A stretch of DNA of 64,000 nt from Bacillus inaquosorum KCTC 13429 (GTDB lineage Bacteria; Bacillota; Bacilli; Bacillales; Bacillaceae): assembly GCF_000332645.1 (NCBI RefSeq), contig NZ_AMXN01000001.1, positions 682,001-746,000 on the forward strand. The letters run 5' to 3'. The notes below the pieces were generated by a model that was not told the DNA's origin, searched no databases, and saw nothing but the letters and a program-made list of their open reading frames with translations. Shown piece by piece: positions 8,434-17,193 of this stretch. The position numbers and the translations under genes were made by a program. How positions within the stretch are numbered: position 1 is the first letter of the stretch; every line of letters starts with the position of its first letter.

Positions 8434-9576
8434 TCAAAGCAATACAACCTTATATTTCTTCACATCCAAAAACTGCAAAAACTCCCTCGCCAGCACTTCC
8501 GGCGCATGCATCTTTCCTTCATCCAGCCGATACATAATCAACCCGATAATCATCGCGGATACATAATAGGCATAAAGCTTTTTCCCCGCATGAATATCAG
8601 TCTGCTGATGCAGGTAAAACGATTCCAGCACTTTAAACATCTCAGGTATCACATGAGGAACATCCCAGTCCCGATTGAGAAAATGGACAATGGGCATGCG
8701 GTCTAAAGCAGAAAGCAGACTGGCGAGCGCCTCCTCTGCTTCCTCTAAGGAAAGCACATTCGGACTGGAGGCAACCGTCAGGTGATCAATGATCTTCGCA
8801 CATGATTGCTGAATCATGGTTTGCAGCAATTCCTCTTTACTGGAATAGTGATCATAAAAGGTTGCGCGGCGGATATTGCTTTTCCGGGTAATGTCTGAAA
8901 TCGTGATGGCCGCGTAGTCTTTTTTCTCCGCCAATACATCCAGCAAAGCCTTCTGCAGCGCCTCTCTCGTTCGAACCACACGCCTGTCGATTTGCGTGTC
9001 CTCCTGTCGCTCCCCTGATGCAGCCTGTCCAAACAGCCAATAAAACCGCTTTTGAGAAACAAGCTCCCATACCTTTTGGCTGATGGCTTCCGGAGTCGCG
9101 GCCGCATCCTCATTCAGCCAATACAGGATAATCGCGTACGTGTACAAAGCCCGGTAATGTCCGTAAATTTCCTGTTCGATCGGCGTTAAATTTACATGGA
9201 TCGGAGCCAGCAAGACATCCTGCTGAAACACATCCTTAAAAAACCGATGAAAATGTTCTCTGTTCATCATCGTACCAAAAAAGGATCGATGCTCATGAAC
9301 AAAAGACAGAGTCGGATGCACCGTTTGCCGTTTTTTGTTCAAATGAAGGGTATCCATATGCTTGAAGGCGTCATGGAGCGCTTTACCCAGCCCTTCTTTC
9401 ATGTCTTCGATCACATCCTCGATGATCGAAAACTTGTCCTCATAATAAAGGTAGAGCGTCCCGCGGCTCACTTTAGCCTTTTCAGCAATTTCTTTCATTG
9501 TGATTTGTTGAATATCCCTTTCTTCCAATAAGGCCAGCAGCGCCTGTTTCACTTGAGCTTCAGCAGATTCCTGCAC
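8434..9576 (-). CDS. yxbF: Tandem TetR-type regulator YxbF
   Basis: A 380-residue protein with two TetR-like DNA-binding units in one chain. The first is near residues 5-55 (ITMKEIAEKAKVSRGTLYLYYEDKFSII) and the second near 195-245 (ITISDITRKSNIRRATFYDHYSSKEELL), each followed by a helical ligand domain. This is about twice the usual TetR length and looks like a duplication/fusion. The start is GTG 9576, six bases after GGGGTG, giving the length I recall for YxbF. It is divergent from aldX, so aldX is a plausible target; that is inference. Confidence 0.8.
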   Translation of the reverse strand: MQESAEAQVKQALLALLEERDIQQITMKEIAEKAKVSRGTLYLYYEDKFSIIEDVIEDMKEGLGKALHDAFKHMDTLHLNKKRQTVHPTLSFVHEHRSFFGTMMNREHFHRFFKDVFQQDVLLAPIHVNLTPIEQEIYGHYRALYTYAIILYWLNEDAAATPEAISQKVWELVSQKRFYWLFGQAASGERQEDTQIDRRVVRTREALQKALLDVLAEKKDYAAITISDITRKSNIRRATFYDHYSSKEELLQTMIQQSCAKIIDHLTVASSPNVLSLEEAEEALASLLSALDRMPIVHFLNRDWDVPHVIPEMFKVLESFYLHQQTDIHAGKKLYAYYVSAMIIGLIMYRLDEGKMHAPEVLAREFLQFLDVKKYKVVLL

Positions 9577-9717
9577 AAAAGACACCCCAATCATTAGACA
9601 GATGTTCGATATATGTACGGTAACGTATAGATGGTTCACCGTTGTCTTCCTTACAGAAAAGGTACCACTTTATAATAGGTCCGAGAAAAGAAGAAAGCAA
9701 ATGAGGGGGATTTTACA

Positions 9718-11055
9718 ATGGAACAGCAAGTAAAAGACGACATTCAGCGTGTCTTTCAGCTTCAGAAAAAACAGCAAAAAGTACTGCGCGCTTCAACAGC
9801 GGAACAGCGCATAGAGAAGCTTCAACGCTTTTTAGATTCCGTCATCGCCCATGAAGAAGAAATCATCGAAGCGATTCGCAAAGACGTCCGCAAACCATAT
9901 CACGAGGTCAAAAAAGCGGAAATCGAAGGAACGAAAAAAGCGATCAGAGATAATATGAACAACCTGGAAAAATGGATGGCGCCTAAAGAAGTCGGTTCAT
10001 CGTTAAGCCCTGAGGGAAACGGGATTCTCATGTACGAGCCTAAAGGCGTAACACTCATCCTCGGCCCGTGGAACTATCCGTTTATGCTGACGATGGCGCC
10101 GCTTGCCGCTTCTCTCGCAGCCGGAAACAGCGCGATTGTGAAGCTGTCCGATTTTACGATGAATACGAGCAACATTGCCGCAAAAGTCATTCGAGATGCT
10201 TTTGATGAAAAAGAAGTCGCGATTTTTGAAGGAGAGGTTGAGGTGGCAACCGAGCTTCTAGATCAGCCGTTCGACCACATTTTCTTCACTGGAAGCACAA
10301 ATGTCGGAAAAATCGTTATGACAGCCGCTGCCAAACACTTGGCATCTGTCACACTTGAGCTAGGCGGCAAGAGCCCAACGATCATCGACAGTGAATACGA
10401 TCTCATGGATGCAGCGAAAAAGATCGCCGTCGGCAAATTCGTAAACGCCGGCCAAACCTGCATCGCCCCTGATTATCTGTTCATTAATAAAGACGTGCAA
10501 GACAGGTTCGCGGGCATTTTACAAACAATCGTCAACGCAGGATTTATGGAGGATGATCACAACCCAGACCGCAGCAAATTTACGCAGATCGTCAATGACC
10601 GCAACTTTAACCGCGTCAAAGACCTGTTCGACGACGCCATCGAAAAAGGGGCGGAAGTCGTATTCGGAGGCGTTTTTGATGCCAGCGACCGCACGATCTC
10701 GCCAACCGTTTTGAAAAACGTCACGCCCGACATGAAAATCATGCAGGAGGAAATCTTCGCACCGATCCTGCCGATGATGAACTATGAAGACATCGATGAG
10801 GTCATCGATTACGTCAATGACCGCGATAAACCGCTTGCGCTTTATGTATTCAGCCACAACCAAGAACTGATCGACAACGTCCTTCAGCATACGACATCAG
10901 GCAACGCAGCCATCAACGATGTTGTCGTTCACTTCAGTGACGTCAATCTGCCATTCGGCGGCGTCAACACAAGCGGAATCGGCTCCTATCATGGAGTATA
11001 TGGATTTAAAGAGTTTTCTCATGAGAAAGGTGTATTTATTCAAGCCTCTAAATAA
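9718..11055 (+). CDS. aldX: Aldehyde dehydrogenase AldX
   Basis: A 445-residue class-3-type (short) NAD(P)-dependent aldehyde dehydrogenase. Seen are PWNYPF near residue 118, the cofactor loop FTGSTNVGK near 187, the catalytic Glu in LELGGKSP near 211 and the catalytic Cys in NAGQTCIAPDY near 245. It should oxidise aldehydes to acids, with hydrophobic aldehydes usual for the class. The ATG follows GAGGGGGA. It is divergent from the TetR-type gene yxbF, a likely regulator. Confidence 0.92.
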   Translation: MEQQVKDDIQRVFQLQKKQQKVLRASTAEQRIEKLQRFLDSVIAHEEEIIEAIRKDVRKPYHEVKKAEIEGTKKAIRDNMNNLEKWMAPKEVGSSLSPEGNGILMYEPKGVTLILGPWNYPFMLTMAPLAASLAAGNSAIVKLSDFTMNTSNIAAKVIRDAFDEKEVAIFEGEVEVATELLDQPFDHIFFTGSTNVGKIVMTAAAKHLASVTLELGGKSPTIIDSEYDLMDAAKKIAVGKFVNAGQTCIAPDYLFINKDVQDRFAGILQTIVNAGFMEDDHNPDRSKFTQIVNDRNFNRVKDLFDDAIEKGAEVVFGGVFDASDRTISPTVLKNVTPDMKIMQEEIFAPILPMMNYEDIDEVIDYVNDRDKPLALYVFSHNQELIDNVLQHTTSGNAAINDVVVHFSDVNLPFGGVNTSGIGSYHGVYGFKEFSHEKGVFIQASK

Positions 11056-11063
11056 TCATAGTG

Positions 11064-11097
11064 AAGAGAATCTGCATCATCTTGCAGGTTCTCTTTT
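11064..11097 (+). terminator. Terminator of aldX
   Basis: AAGAGAATCTGCA pairs with TGCAGGTTCTCTT (near-perfect) and is followed by T residues. Confidence 0.85.
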
Positions 11098-11476
11098 GCT
11101 TTTCACCCAACCTTTCTATCATTCTATAAACCTGAAAACTAAAAGGGAAAATAAAGAAATGACTAGTTATAAAATATGTTTCAAGACAATACTCCTCTAG
11201 TAAATGAAACCGTACAGCCTCTAACGTATAATATTCCAGAAAAATTTATACATAGAAAAGCAAAAAAGGCTGCCGAGATCTTCTCGCCAGCCTTTTCTCA
11301 CATTCAATCATTTCCCAAAATCCACTAGTTTCTGATAGATGCTGATATAAATCGTTACGTCCTCAGCAAATCAAAGCTTTCATATGAAATGATTTGACCA
11401 TAAATGAGATCGCAATAAGTACAGCATATTATCCATTTTATAATTGTATGAGCAGTAAAATTACAAGTCTAGGAAA
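11098..11476. other. Gene-free stretch with an orphan terminator
   Basis: No gene is visible. Positions 11264-11296 form a strong hairpin (AAAAGGCTGCCGAGA with TCTCGCCAGCCTTTT) flanked by A- and T-runs, but no gene ends next to it. Genes known here in 168 (the yxb/asnH block) are missing, so this may be a scar of a deletion, or 168 gained the block. Confidence 0.5.
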
Positions 11477-11902
11477 CTATGTAATACTTCTTGTAACGGG
11501 CTTTTTTGATGCAGAACGAAAAGCGGCAAAAAACCAAATGACGTTTACAGCTGCTGAAGCGAGACAGAGTCCGATCACAAAGATCACCTCAGAAAGCAGA
11601 TGGTCACTGAACAAACTAAACATCAAGATAAACCCGGCAGAAGACAAGTTAATCAGCAGCCCAAAGCCGCAAAGCACGGCCATTACATACCTCATCGCAC
11701 CTACTCCAAGCATGTAAATGAGAAAAGGAATGAAATACAACACTAGGATCATACCGATAGCTGACCACATGCCGACTGAGTTAAATTGATTGGCCGCCCC
11801 TCCCGTTCCGGCCAGTGGCGAAAGTGAAGCAGCGGCAATCATGGCACAAAAAAGGAACGCAGAAATGATTGTTACGATCGCCACGCTGTTTTTTCTAGAC
11901 AT
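11477..11902 (-). CDS. yxaJ: Four-helix membrane protein, probably YxaJ
   Basis: A 141-residue hydrophobic protein with about four membrane segments (IVTIISAFLFCAMIAAASL; IGMILVLYFIPFLIYMLGV; YVMAVLCGFGLLINL; VIFVIGLCLASAAVNVIWFFAAF) and a basic C-terminus. The ATG is preceded by GAGAGGTG on the minus strand. No conserved catalytic motif is seen. The symbol rests on position and length only. Function unknown. Confidence 0.6.
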   Translation of the reverse strand: MSRKNSVAIVTIISAFLFCAMIAAASLSPLAGTGGAANQFNSVGMWSAIGMILVLYFIPFLIYMLGVGAMRYVMAVLCGFGLLINLSSAGFILMFSLFSDHLLSEVIFVIGLCLASAAVNVIWFFAAFRSASKKPVTRSIT

Positions 11903-12024
11903 AAATAGACACCTCTCAAAATAGAAAATTTATCCTTTATATCATAAAACAAAAACAGCGGAAAAAGCGATCCAAACTAAAAGATATACCCTTTCTTCAA
12001 TCTGGGGTATATCTTTGCGAAATG

Positions 12025-12966
12025 TTATGAGCCAAACATCTGATCCATTTGTTTCAGGTCATCTTCTGATAAATGAATATCTGCTGTTTTTAGATTAGCC
12101 CTCAGCTGCTCAGGCAGAGTGGCTCCCGGAATAATCATATCAATCCCCGGCTGGTGTAACAGCCACGCCAATGCAATTTGCGCCGGTTCCGCTTGTTTTT
12201 GTTCAGCAAACTGCTTTAATTTCTCCACTTTCTCAAGGTTCTCCAGAAATGCCTGACGCTGAAAAAGCGGGTGATTCGATCTTGATACATCAGTGAAAAC
12301 ATCATCGTGTTTGTACCGCCCGGCAAGCAATCCGGAAGCGAGAGGATAAAACGGGATAACAGAGATGCTTTTTTCTCTGCAGTATGGCAGAATGTCCTCC
12401 TCAGCATGCCGTACAAGTAAAGAGTACTCAGTTTGAAACACGTCCAAATGGCCTTCAGCATTAAACTCCTGCAGCTGATGAAAGTCCAGATTAGATGCGC
12501 CAACAGCTCTAATTTTGCCTTCCTTTTTTAACTGAGCCAGCGCGTCCGCCGCTTCCCCTAATGGTGTTCGGCTGTAAGGAAAATGCAAAAAAAGGATATC
12601 AATATAATCGGTTTGCAATCGAATAAGCGCTTCATCAGCAGCCTTGCGCAGCGCTGACGGTCGAATGTCTGTCTTCACAGCTCCATTCACAAACTCGGGA
12701 GAAGGGGAAACCTTTGTTGAAATCACGATCTTTTCCCGATTGCCGCGCTGCTTAACGGCCTCTCCAATCAGCTCCTCAGACCTGCCCAAGCCATATAAAT
12801 ATGCTGTATCAATAAAATCAATGCCTTCATCGAATGCAGCATGAATCAGATCTTTTCCCATCTCTTCCGTCACATTGGGATACATCATCGCATTACCGAC
12901 AACACCTGCACCTAAACCAATGTTGAAGGCGTTCAGCCCGGTCTTTCCAATATTTACGTTTTTCAT
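12025..12966 (-). CDS. Aldo/keto reductase (IolS paralogue), MerR-controlled
   Basis: A 313-residue aldo/keto reductase similar to IolS at the start of this window (shared GKTGLNAFNIGLGAGVVG-type start, [18 protein letters not shown] and IDMIIPGATLPEQL). Expected family residues are present: Asp and Tyr in DTAYLYG, Lys in ISTKVSP and His in LFLHFP. It lies 79 bp downstream of a MerR-family gene on the same strand, with a MerR-type promoter in the gap, so it is probably induced by that regulator. By analogy with AdhR-type systems it may detoxify reactive aldehydes; that is inference. I do not recall it here in 168. Confidence 0.85.
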   Translation of the reverse strand: MKNVNIGKTGLNAFNIGLGAGVVGNAMMYPNVTEEMGKDLIHAAFDEGIDFIDTAYLYGLGRSEELIGEAVKQRGNREKIVISTKVSPSPEFVNGAVKTDIRPSALRKAADEALIRLQTDYIDILFLHFPYSRTPLGEAADALAQLKKEGKIRAVGASNLDFHQLQEFNAEGHLDVFQTEYSLLVRHAEEDILPYCREKSISVIPFYPLASGLLAGRYKHDDVFTDVSRSNHPLFQRQAFLENLEKVEKLKQFAEQKQAEPAQIALAWLLHQPGIDMIIPGATLPEQLRANLKTADIHLSEDDLKQMDQMFGS

Positions 12967-13018
12967 GTATAAAACACTTCCCTATTCGCGTGATTCCCTG
13001 CTGCCAGGGTTGTGTTTT

Positions 13019-13049
13019 ATGCTAAAACCTGGTGTAAACACCAGGTCAA
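13019..13049 (-). promoter_or_regulatory. MerR-type promoter/operator of the aldo/keto reductase gene
   Basis: A perfect 20-bp dyad ACCTGGTGTAAACACCAGGT (13027-13046) lies between a -35 TTGACC (13044-13049, minus strand) and a -10 TAGCAT (13019-13024). The spacing is 19 bp, the lengthened spacer typical of MerR-activated promoters. The operator overlaps the stop codon of the merR gene. Confidence 0.85.
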
Positions 13050-13426
13050 TACCTATTTTTTTGCTGCGGGGGCCCAAATCCTTCTCCGCTCTCCAGCTTT
13101 TCTTCAATCAGCTCCCAAATTGTTTGTAATTCTTTCTGTTTCTGTTTCAACTTATCCTGATAGTTTTTCAGCAGCGCGCGCTGATGATCATCTAACCTGT
13201 CAGTCTGCTCTTGCAGGCTGAGGAAGGGCTTCATTTCCTCCAAAGACATACCCGTTTTCTTCAGACATCTGATAAATAGGAGCCGTTTTTTATCGTCCTC
13301 ACTGAACGCTCGATGCCCATTTGCCTTTCGTTTGACTGGCGGAAGCAGTCCGATCTTCTCATAATAACGGATGGCATCTTCGGTCATTTGGCAATGTTCC
13401 ATCATTTCTTTTAATGTATAAGACAT
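13046..13426 (-). CDS. MerR-family regulator, AdhR/NmlR-like
   Basis: A 126-residue MerR regulator with an N-terminal winged helix (TLKEMMEHCQMTEDAIRYYEKIGLLPP) and a following coiled-coil dimerisation helix rich in K/Q/E. A Cys near residue 54 (LLFIRCLKKTGMSLEEM) matches the single conserved Cys of the AdhR/NmlR aldehyde-responsive group, whereas metal-binding C-terminal cysteines are absent. It lies upstream of an aldo/keto reductase with a canonical MerR promoter between. Aldehyde or electrophile sensing is inference. Confidence 0.85.
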   Translation of the reverse strand: MSYTLKEMMEHCQMTEDAIRYYEKIGLLPPVKRKANGHRAFSEDDKKRLLFIRCLKKTGMSLEEMKPFLSLQEQTDRLDDHQRALLKNYQDKLKQKQKELQTIWELIEEKLESGEGFGPPQQKNRY

Positions 13427-13581
13427 TTTTTATCACCTGCTAGTAGATTTATATAGTAAAAACAGAAGGATAAAAGACTCATTTTTCAGGCATATCAGGA
13501 TTTTATCACCATATCATATTGCATGTGCTTTTTTTTCAAAGTATACTATTCCAGATTAATTCAAAGGAGAGAGAAAAATAC

Positions 13582-14037
13582 ATGGAAAAACCGGCAGGAT
13601 TTTGGATTCGTTTTTTAGCTTATTTTATCGATGGCATTATTGTATCTGTTCCTAGTTATATTATTCTATTTATTATCAATGGTGTTTTTGTAGCTGGATC
13701 TGTGGCAGCAGACCCTTACATGACGGAAGAAGAGTATTTAGTGAAATACATGACGCTTGCATTTTTGCCTACCATGCTGATCACGATCGTCATCAGTGTA
13801 TTATATTACGGTCTGCTCACATCTTCTAAAATGCAGGGCACACTCGGCAAAAAAATTCTTGGCCTGAAAGTGGTCAATGAACAAGGCGAACGGGTTTCTG
13901 TCGGACAAGGAATTGGCCGTTACTTTGCATATATCTTATCAGGAATCATCTTTTATATCGGTTTTATCATGATCGCCTTTGGAGAGAAAAAAGGCCTGCA
14001 TGACATCATTTGCAAAACACGTGTCGTGTATAAATAA
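13582..14037 (+). CDS. yxaI: RDD family membrane protein YxaI
   Basis: A 151-residue RDD-family protein: FWIRFLAYFIDGIIV near residue 6 contains the R..D pattern, followed by three to four membrane segments and the family block GTLGKKILGLKVVNEQGE near 93. The end ...FGEKKGLHDIICKTRVVY is also typical. ATG 13582 has AAAGGAGAG upstream; the longer upstream reading lacks support. Function unknown; RDD proteins have been proposed as ion transporters. It is convergent with yxaH. Confidence 0.85.
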   Translation: MEKPAGFWIRFLAYFIDGIIVSVPSYIILFIINGVFVAGSVAADPYMTEEEYLVKYMTLAFLPTMLITIVISVLYYGLLTSSKMQGTLGKKILGLKVVNEQGERVSVGQGIGRYFAYILSGIIFYIGFIMIAFGEKKGLHDIICKTRVVYK

Positions 14038-14040
14038 TAG

Positions 14041-14076
14041 AAAAAAGTCTAGACGCCAATGGGCATCTAGACTTTT
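14041..14076. terminator. Terminator yxaI/yxaH
   Basis: AAAAGTCTAGAxGCC pairs with GGCATCTAGACTTTT. It lies after yxaI and overlaps the last codons of yxaH on the other strand. Confidence 0.8.
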
Positions 14077-15281
14077 GTTTTCTTTACAATAGGCTGCCAC
14101 GCCATATACGTAGCGCTTCTCCACAGCCACTCAAACGGCCCCATCCGAAAGACACGAAGCCAAAGGTGGCTGAAGACCATTTGAATGGCGCAAACTGCAA
14201 TCGTGATGAGCACACCAGCAGCAGGGTACACTTTCCCATACAGCCCCAAGCCGTAATGATAGAAAATCCACGTACACACGATAGACTGCATCAGATAATT
14301 GGTAAATGCCATCCGTCCAACAGCGGAGAAGGATTGGAGCACTGTTCTCACTCTTGTTTTATGATAAAGATAGACAACCGTTGTGACATAGAAAAACATC
14401 AAGAAAGGCGCGCCAATCAGCAAGAATATTTCCTTATCTGTTACAGTGTACAGCACTTGGGCGCTCATGCCGATGACAAGCCCGGCCATCCACACTCGTT
14501 TCAATCCTTTGCGATACTTTCCCGGATCGTGCAAGTACCGTGATTTCGCCGCCGCAGCTCCTAGCAAAAACATGCTGAAATAAGGAATCGATGCAAAGAA
14601 GAAGTTGAGCGGGTTATACGTAAGCATGCCATTCGAAGACATGTAAACAAGACGATCGTGGATCCGCTGTTCCGCAATGTCCTTCAAGCTGCCGCTTCCG
14701 TAAACATGAAGTGCTTGCTTTGCTTGCTGAGTTGCCGCTTGTGCCCATTCCTGTCCGTTTGATTGATAAAAGCTGGTCAAAATAAACGGAATGGAAAACA
14801 AAAGATACAAAGAGACAGCCCATATCAGCAGTGTTTTCGGCTTTGCTTTTCGGAATAAGAGCAGGACAAAGCCGAGCAGGGCGTATTCCGTTAAAATATC
14901 CCCGTCCCAAATCAAAAAGGCATGAACCGTTCCAAACAAGAGAAGCGCCGCTAACCTTCTCGCATACAGCGGGACAAACCGCTTCCCTTTGCTTACGGCT
15001 CTCTCCATCATGACAACCATGCCAAATCCAAATAAAAAGGAAAATAACAAAATACATTTTGTTTGGATGAAGAATGTCAGTATGTCTGCTGCTGCAAAGT
15101 CTGCTGCAGACCACTTTTCTGTAAAAAAGTTCTCTTTTCCAAGCATAGACAAGTACATATCCGGATAACTGAAATGTGCCAGATTGACAAATAAGATGCC
15201 GAAAATCGCCAATCCTCTTAGCACATCAAGCACGCCGATCCGCTCATTTGCCAAAGTCGGCTGTAATGAAACCACATCCAT
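14067..15281 (-). CDS. yxaH: DUF418 membrane protein YxaH
   Basis: A 404-residue integral membrane protein with roughly 10 hydrophobic segments. The opening IGVLDVLRGLAIFGILFVNL and the C-terminal region with VGRMAFTNYLMQSIVCTWIFYHYG then GPFEWLWRSATY are characteristic of DUF418/acyltransferase-3-like proteins. ATG 15281 follows AGGAGCGTG. In B. subtilis yxaH is co-regulated with the quercetinase gene yxaG (qdoI), immediately upstream here on the same strand. Function unknown. Confidence 0.85.
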   Translation of the reverse strand: MDVVSLQPTLANERIGVLDVLRGLAIFGILFVNLAHFSYPDMYLSMLGKENFFTEKWSAADFAAADILTFFIQTKCILLFSFLFGFGMVVMMERAVSKGKRFVPLYARRLAALLLFGTVHAFLIWDGDILTEYALLGFVLLLFRKAKPKTLLIWAVSLYLLFSIPFILTSFYQSNGQEWAQAATQQAKQALHVYGSGSLKDIAEQRIHDRLVYMSSNGMLTYNPLNFFFASIPYFSMFLLGAAAAKSRYLHDPGKYRKGLKRVWMAGLVIGMSAQVLYTVTDKEIFLLIGAPFLMFFYVTTVVYLYHKTRVRTVLQSFSAVGRMAFTNYLMQSIVCTWIFYHYGLGLYGKVYPAAGVLITIAVCAIQMVFSHLWLRVFRMGPFEWLWRSATYMAWQPIVKKTKV

Positions 15282-15382
15282 CACGCTCCTTTTTTCTGTA
15301 CCTTAAGGGTATGAAAAAAAGGAGCGAGCAAACATCGATTTAGGTGTCAGGCAGGCATGGGAACCTTACAATCTTGTCATTT

Positions 15383-16396
15383 TTATGGTTTCATTACCTT
15401 TAAATCTAATGCTTCGATATTCTGCAGGACGCGATCAAAGCGCAGAGCCTGAGGCTCACTTGGGAAGATGTGGCCTTCATACGGCTCACCTAACGTCCGG
15501 AAAAACGGTTCAAATAAGCCTGGAACCAGTACGCCCACCATCTTTGTATAATGAGAATCCAGACGATAGGAGTGAACGGTGTGTGCAGGGACATGCAGAA
15601 AATCTCCCGGGTTCAGCTGAATTTCCTGGCCATCCGCCCACATCGTCATCTGCCCTTCAAGGCAATAAAATGTTTCTGTATGGTGTTCATGGTAGTGATC
15701 AACGATCCGATCACCTTTAGGGCCTTCCGATGATACGACGATAAATTGGCCGTCTGTATTTTTTTGTGCAGCCACAATGCGGTGAAGCTGATCCCCCGTC
15801 AACAGACGGTCGCCTTCCCCAGACTCAAGCACGTATGGAACGGCTCTATCCGGAAGCTCTGTAAGTTCCGCTAATGTTGCCGCACCTGCTGGCTTTTCAT
15901 CATCCAGAAAGGCAATGTCCGCCACAGCGGCCGCTTCTGCAAATCGCTCGTTTGACACTTCTTCGATTGCGTGCGGCGGATGTTCAGCGTGATCATATGG
16001 ATTCCCAATAACGGAATACATGTGCGCCACATTTCCCTTCATCGTATACGACACCAGTCGTGTTCTGTGGCTCTGCATCCGGTAGCTGTGCGGTGTTCCG
16101 GCCGGAATGTTCGCATAATCGCCTGATACTAATAAATAATGTTCTCCATCAAGTGTCAGCTCAAGCTTACCGTCCAAAACGAGAATCCCTTCATGTGTGT
16201 CCTTGTGGACGTGAAACGGAAAGGCATCTCCTTTTCCCCCGGAAAGCAGCACGATCTCAAACAGATCGCCTGTGCTCTTCGCATTCGCCATTACCGTGGC
16301 GACCTGTCTGCCGAACAAATAGCGCTCACCTTCTCCGCTGCGGAGCAAATAAGGCATTTTTTCTTTAGGTAATGAGTTTTCACATAATGTTTTCAT
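15383..16396 (-). CDS. qdoI: Quercetin 2,3-dioxygenase (bicupin)
   Basis: A 337-residue bicupin. Each half has a cupin metal site: FHVHKDTHEGILVLDGKLEL near residues 60-80 (His, His, Glu) and YHEHHTETFYCLEGQMTMW near 233-250, with later His residues in GTPHSY and AHTVHSY. It cleaves the flavonol quercetin with O2, releasing CO. The ATG follows GGAGGAAACG. Two QdoR-type boxes lie between this gene and qdoR, in line with known flavonoid-induced control. The sequence matches YxaG/QdoI in length. Confidence 0.95.
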   Translation of the reverse strand: MKTLCENSLPKEKMPYLLRSGEGERYLFGRQVATVMANAKSTGDLFEIVLLSGGKGDAFPFHVHKDTHEGILVLDGKLELTLDGEHYLLVSGDYANIPAGTPHSYRMQSHRTRLVSYTMKGNVAHMYSVIGNPYDHAEHPPHAIEEVSNERFAEAAAVADIAFLDDEKPAGAATLAELTELPDRAVPYVLESGEGDRLLTGDQLHRIVAAQKNTDGQFIVVSSEGPKGDRIVDHYHEHHTETFYCLEGQMTMWADGQEIQLNPGDFLHVPAHTVHSYRLDSHYTKMVGVLVPGLFEPFFRTLGEPYEGHIFPSEPQALRFDRVLQNIEALDLKVMKP

Positions 16397-16414
16397 ATAT
16401 CGTTTCCTCCAATT

Positions 16415-16462
16415 TAGACCAGTCTATATAATATAGTTTATCTGACTAGACCGTTCTATATA
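16415..16462 (-). promoter_or_regulatory. Tandem QdoR/LmrA boxes upstream of qdoI
   Basis: Two similar elements, TAGACCAGTCTATATA (16415-16430) and TAGACCGTTCTATATA (16447-16462), lie just upstream of qdoI. They match the known flavonoid-responsive TetR operator pattern around the yxaGH promoter. Confidence 0.85.
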
Positions 16463-16488
16463 ATTGTAGGAGAAAGGATAACAAAATG

Positions 16489-17064
16489 CTACCCTTTTTT
16501 TCTCACCAGCACTGGAATTTGCTCGGCAATGAGAAGAAGGGGCGTTTTGTCTTTATTCGTTAACGAAAGCATGATACCGCCCTCAATCATCGAATTGATC
16601 AGCATTCCAAGCTGATTTGCTTCTTCTTCTGCAAATCCGTTTTCCATTAATTTTTTCGCAAAAACCGCTTCCCAGCTTTTAAACACCTTCATGCAAACCG
16701 TCCGCAGCGGTTCACTGATTAACGCTGTCTCACTCGCCAGCAAACCGACTGGAATGCCTTGAATGCTTTCTGTATTGTCAAACTGGCTGGCTGTTTTTTT
16801 GATAAAATGCTGAATCGCTTCTGTTGGATCAGAGGATTCATCCATGCTTTGCTGTATCAGATGTTCAATCAATTTTCCGGTATATGTAACCGCTTCAATT
16901 GCTAATTCTTCTTTGCCATTCGGAAAAAAGTGATAAAGCGATCCCTTAGGAGCACCGCTTTCTTTCACAATCTGGTTCAAACCTGTCGCGTGATATCCTT
17001 GCAGCTGGAACAGACGTGACGCCGTGTGAAGGATTTTTTCACGTGAATCTCCTCTGCTAGTCAT
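16489..17064 (-). CDS. qdoR: Flavonoid-responsive TetR repressor QdoR
   Basis: A 191-residue TetR-family repressor (YxaF) with an N-terminal helix-turn-helix SRGDSREKILHTASRLFQLQGYHATGLNQIVKESGAPKG-type region. The LYHFFPNGKEEL recognition end is characteristic of the LmrA/QdoR subgroup. It represses qdoI-yxaH and is released by flavonols such as quercetin in B. subtilis. It is the first gene of the qdoR-qdoI-yxaH run on the minus strand, with operators in the qdoR-qdoI gap. Confidence 0.92.
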   Translation of the reverse strand: MTSRGDSREKILHTASRLFQLQGYHATGLNQIVKESGAPKGSLYHFFPNGKEELAIEAVTYTGKLIEHLIQQSMDESSDPTEAIQHFIKKTASQFDNTESIQGIPVGLLASETALISEPLRTVCMKVFKSWEAVFAKKLMENGFAEEEANQLGMLINSMIEGGIMLSLTNKDKTPLLLIAEQIPVLVRKKG

Positions 17065-17193
17065 TAAAACATTCCCTCCTAGGTATGGTAGAGCGACTTA
17101 TATAATATAAAAAAGAACCCTGTGATTGTCAAAAGGGCTAAGAACCTCCTGGATGGGGTAAAGGTACAAAAACGCGTTCAGGAGGGATTCTTA

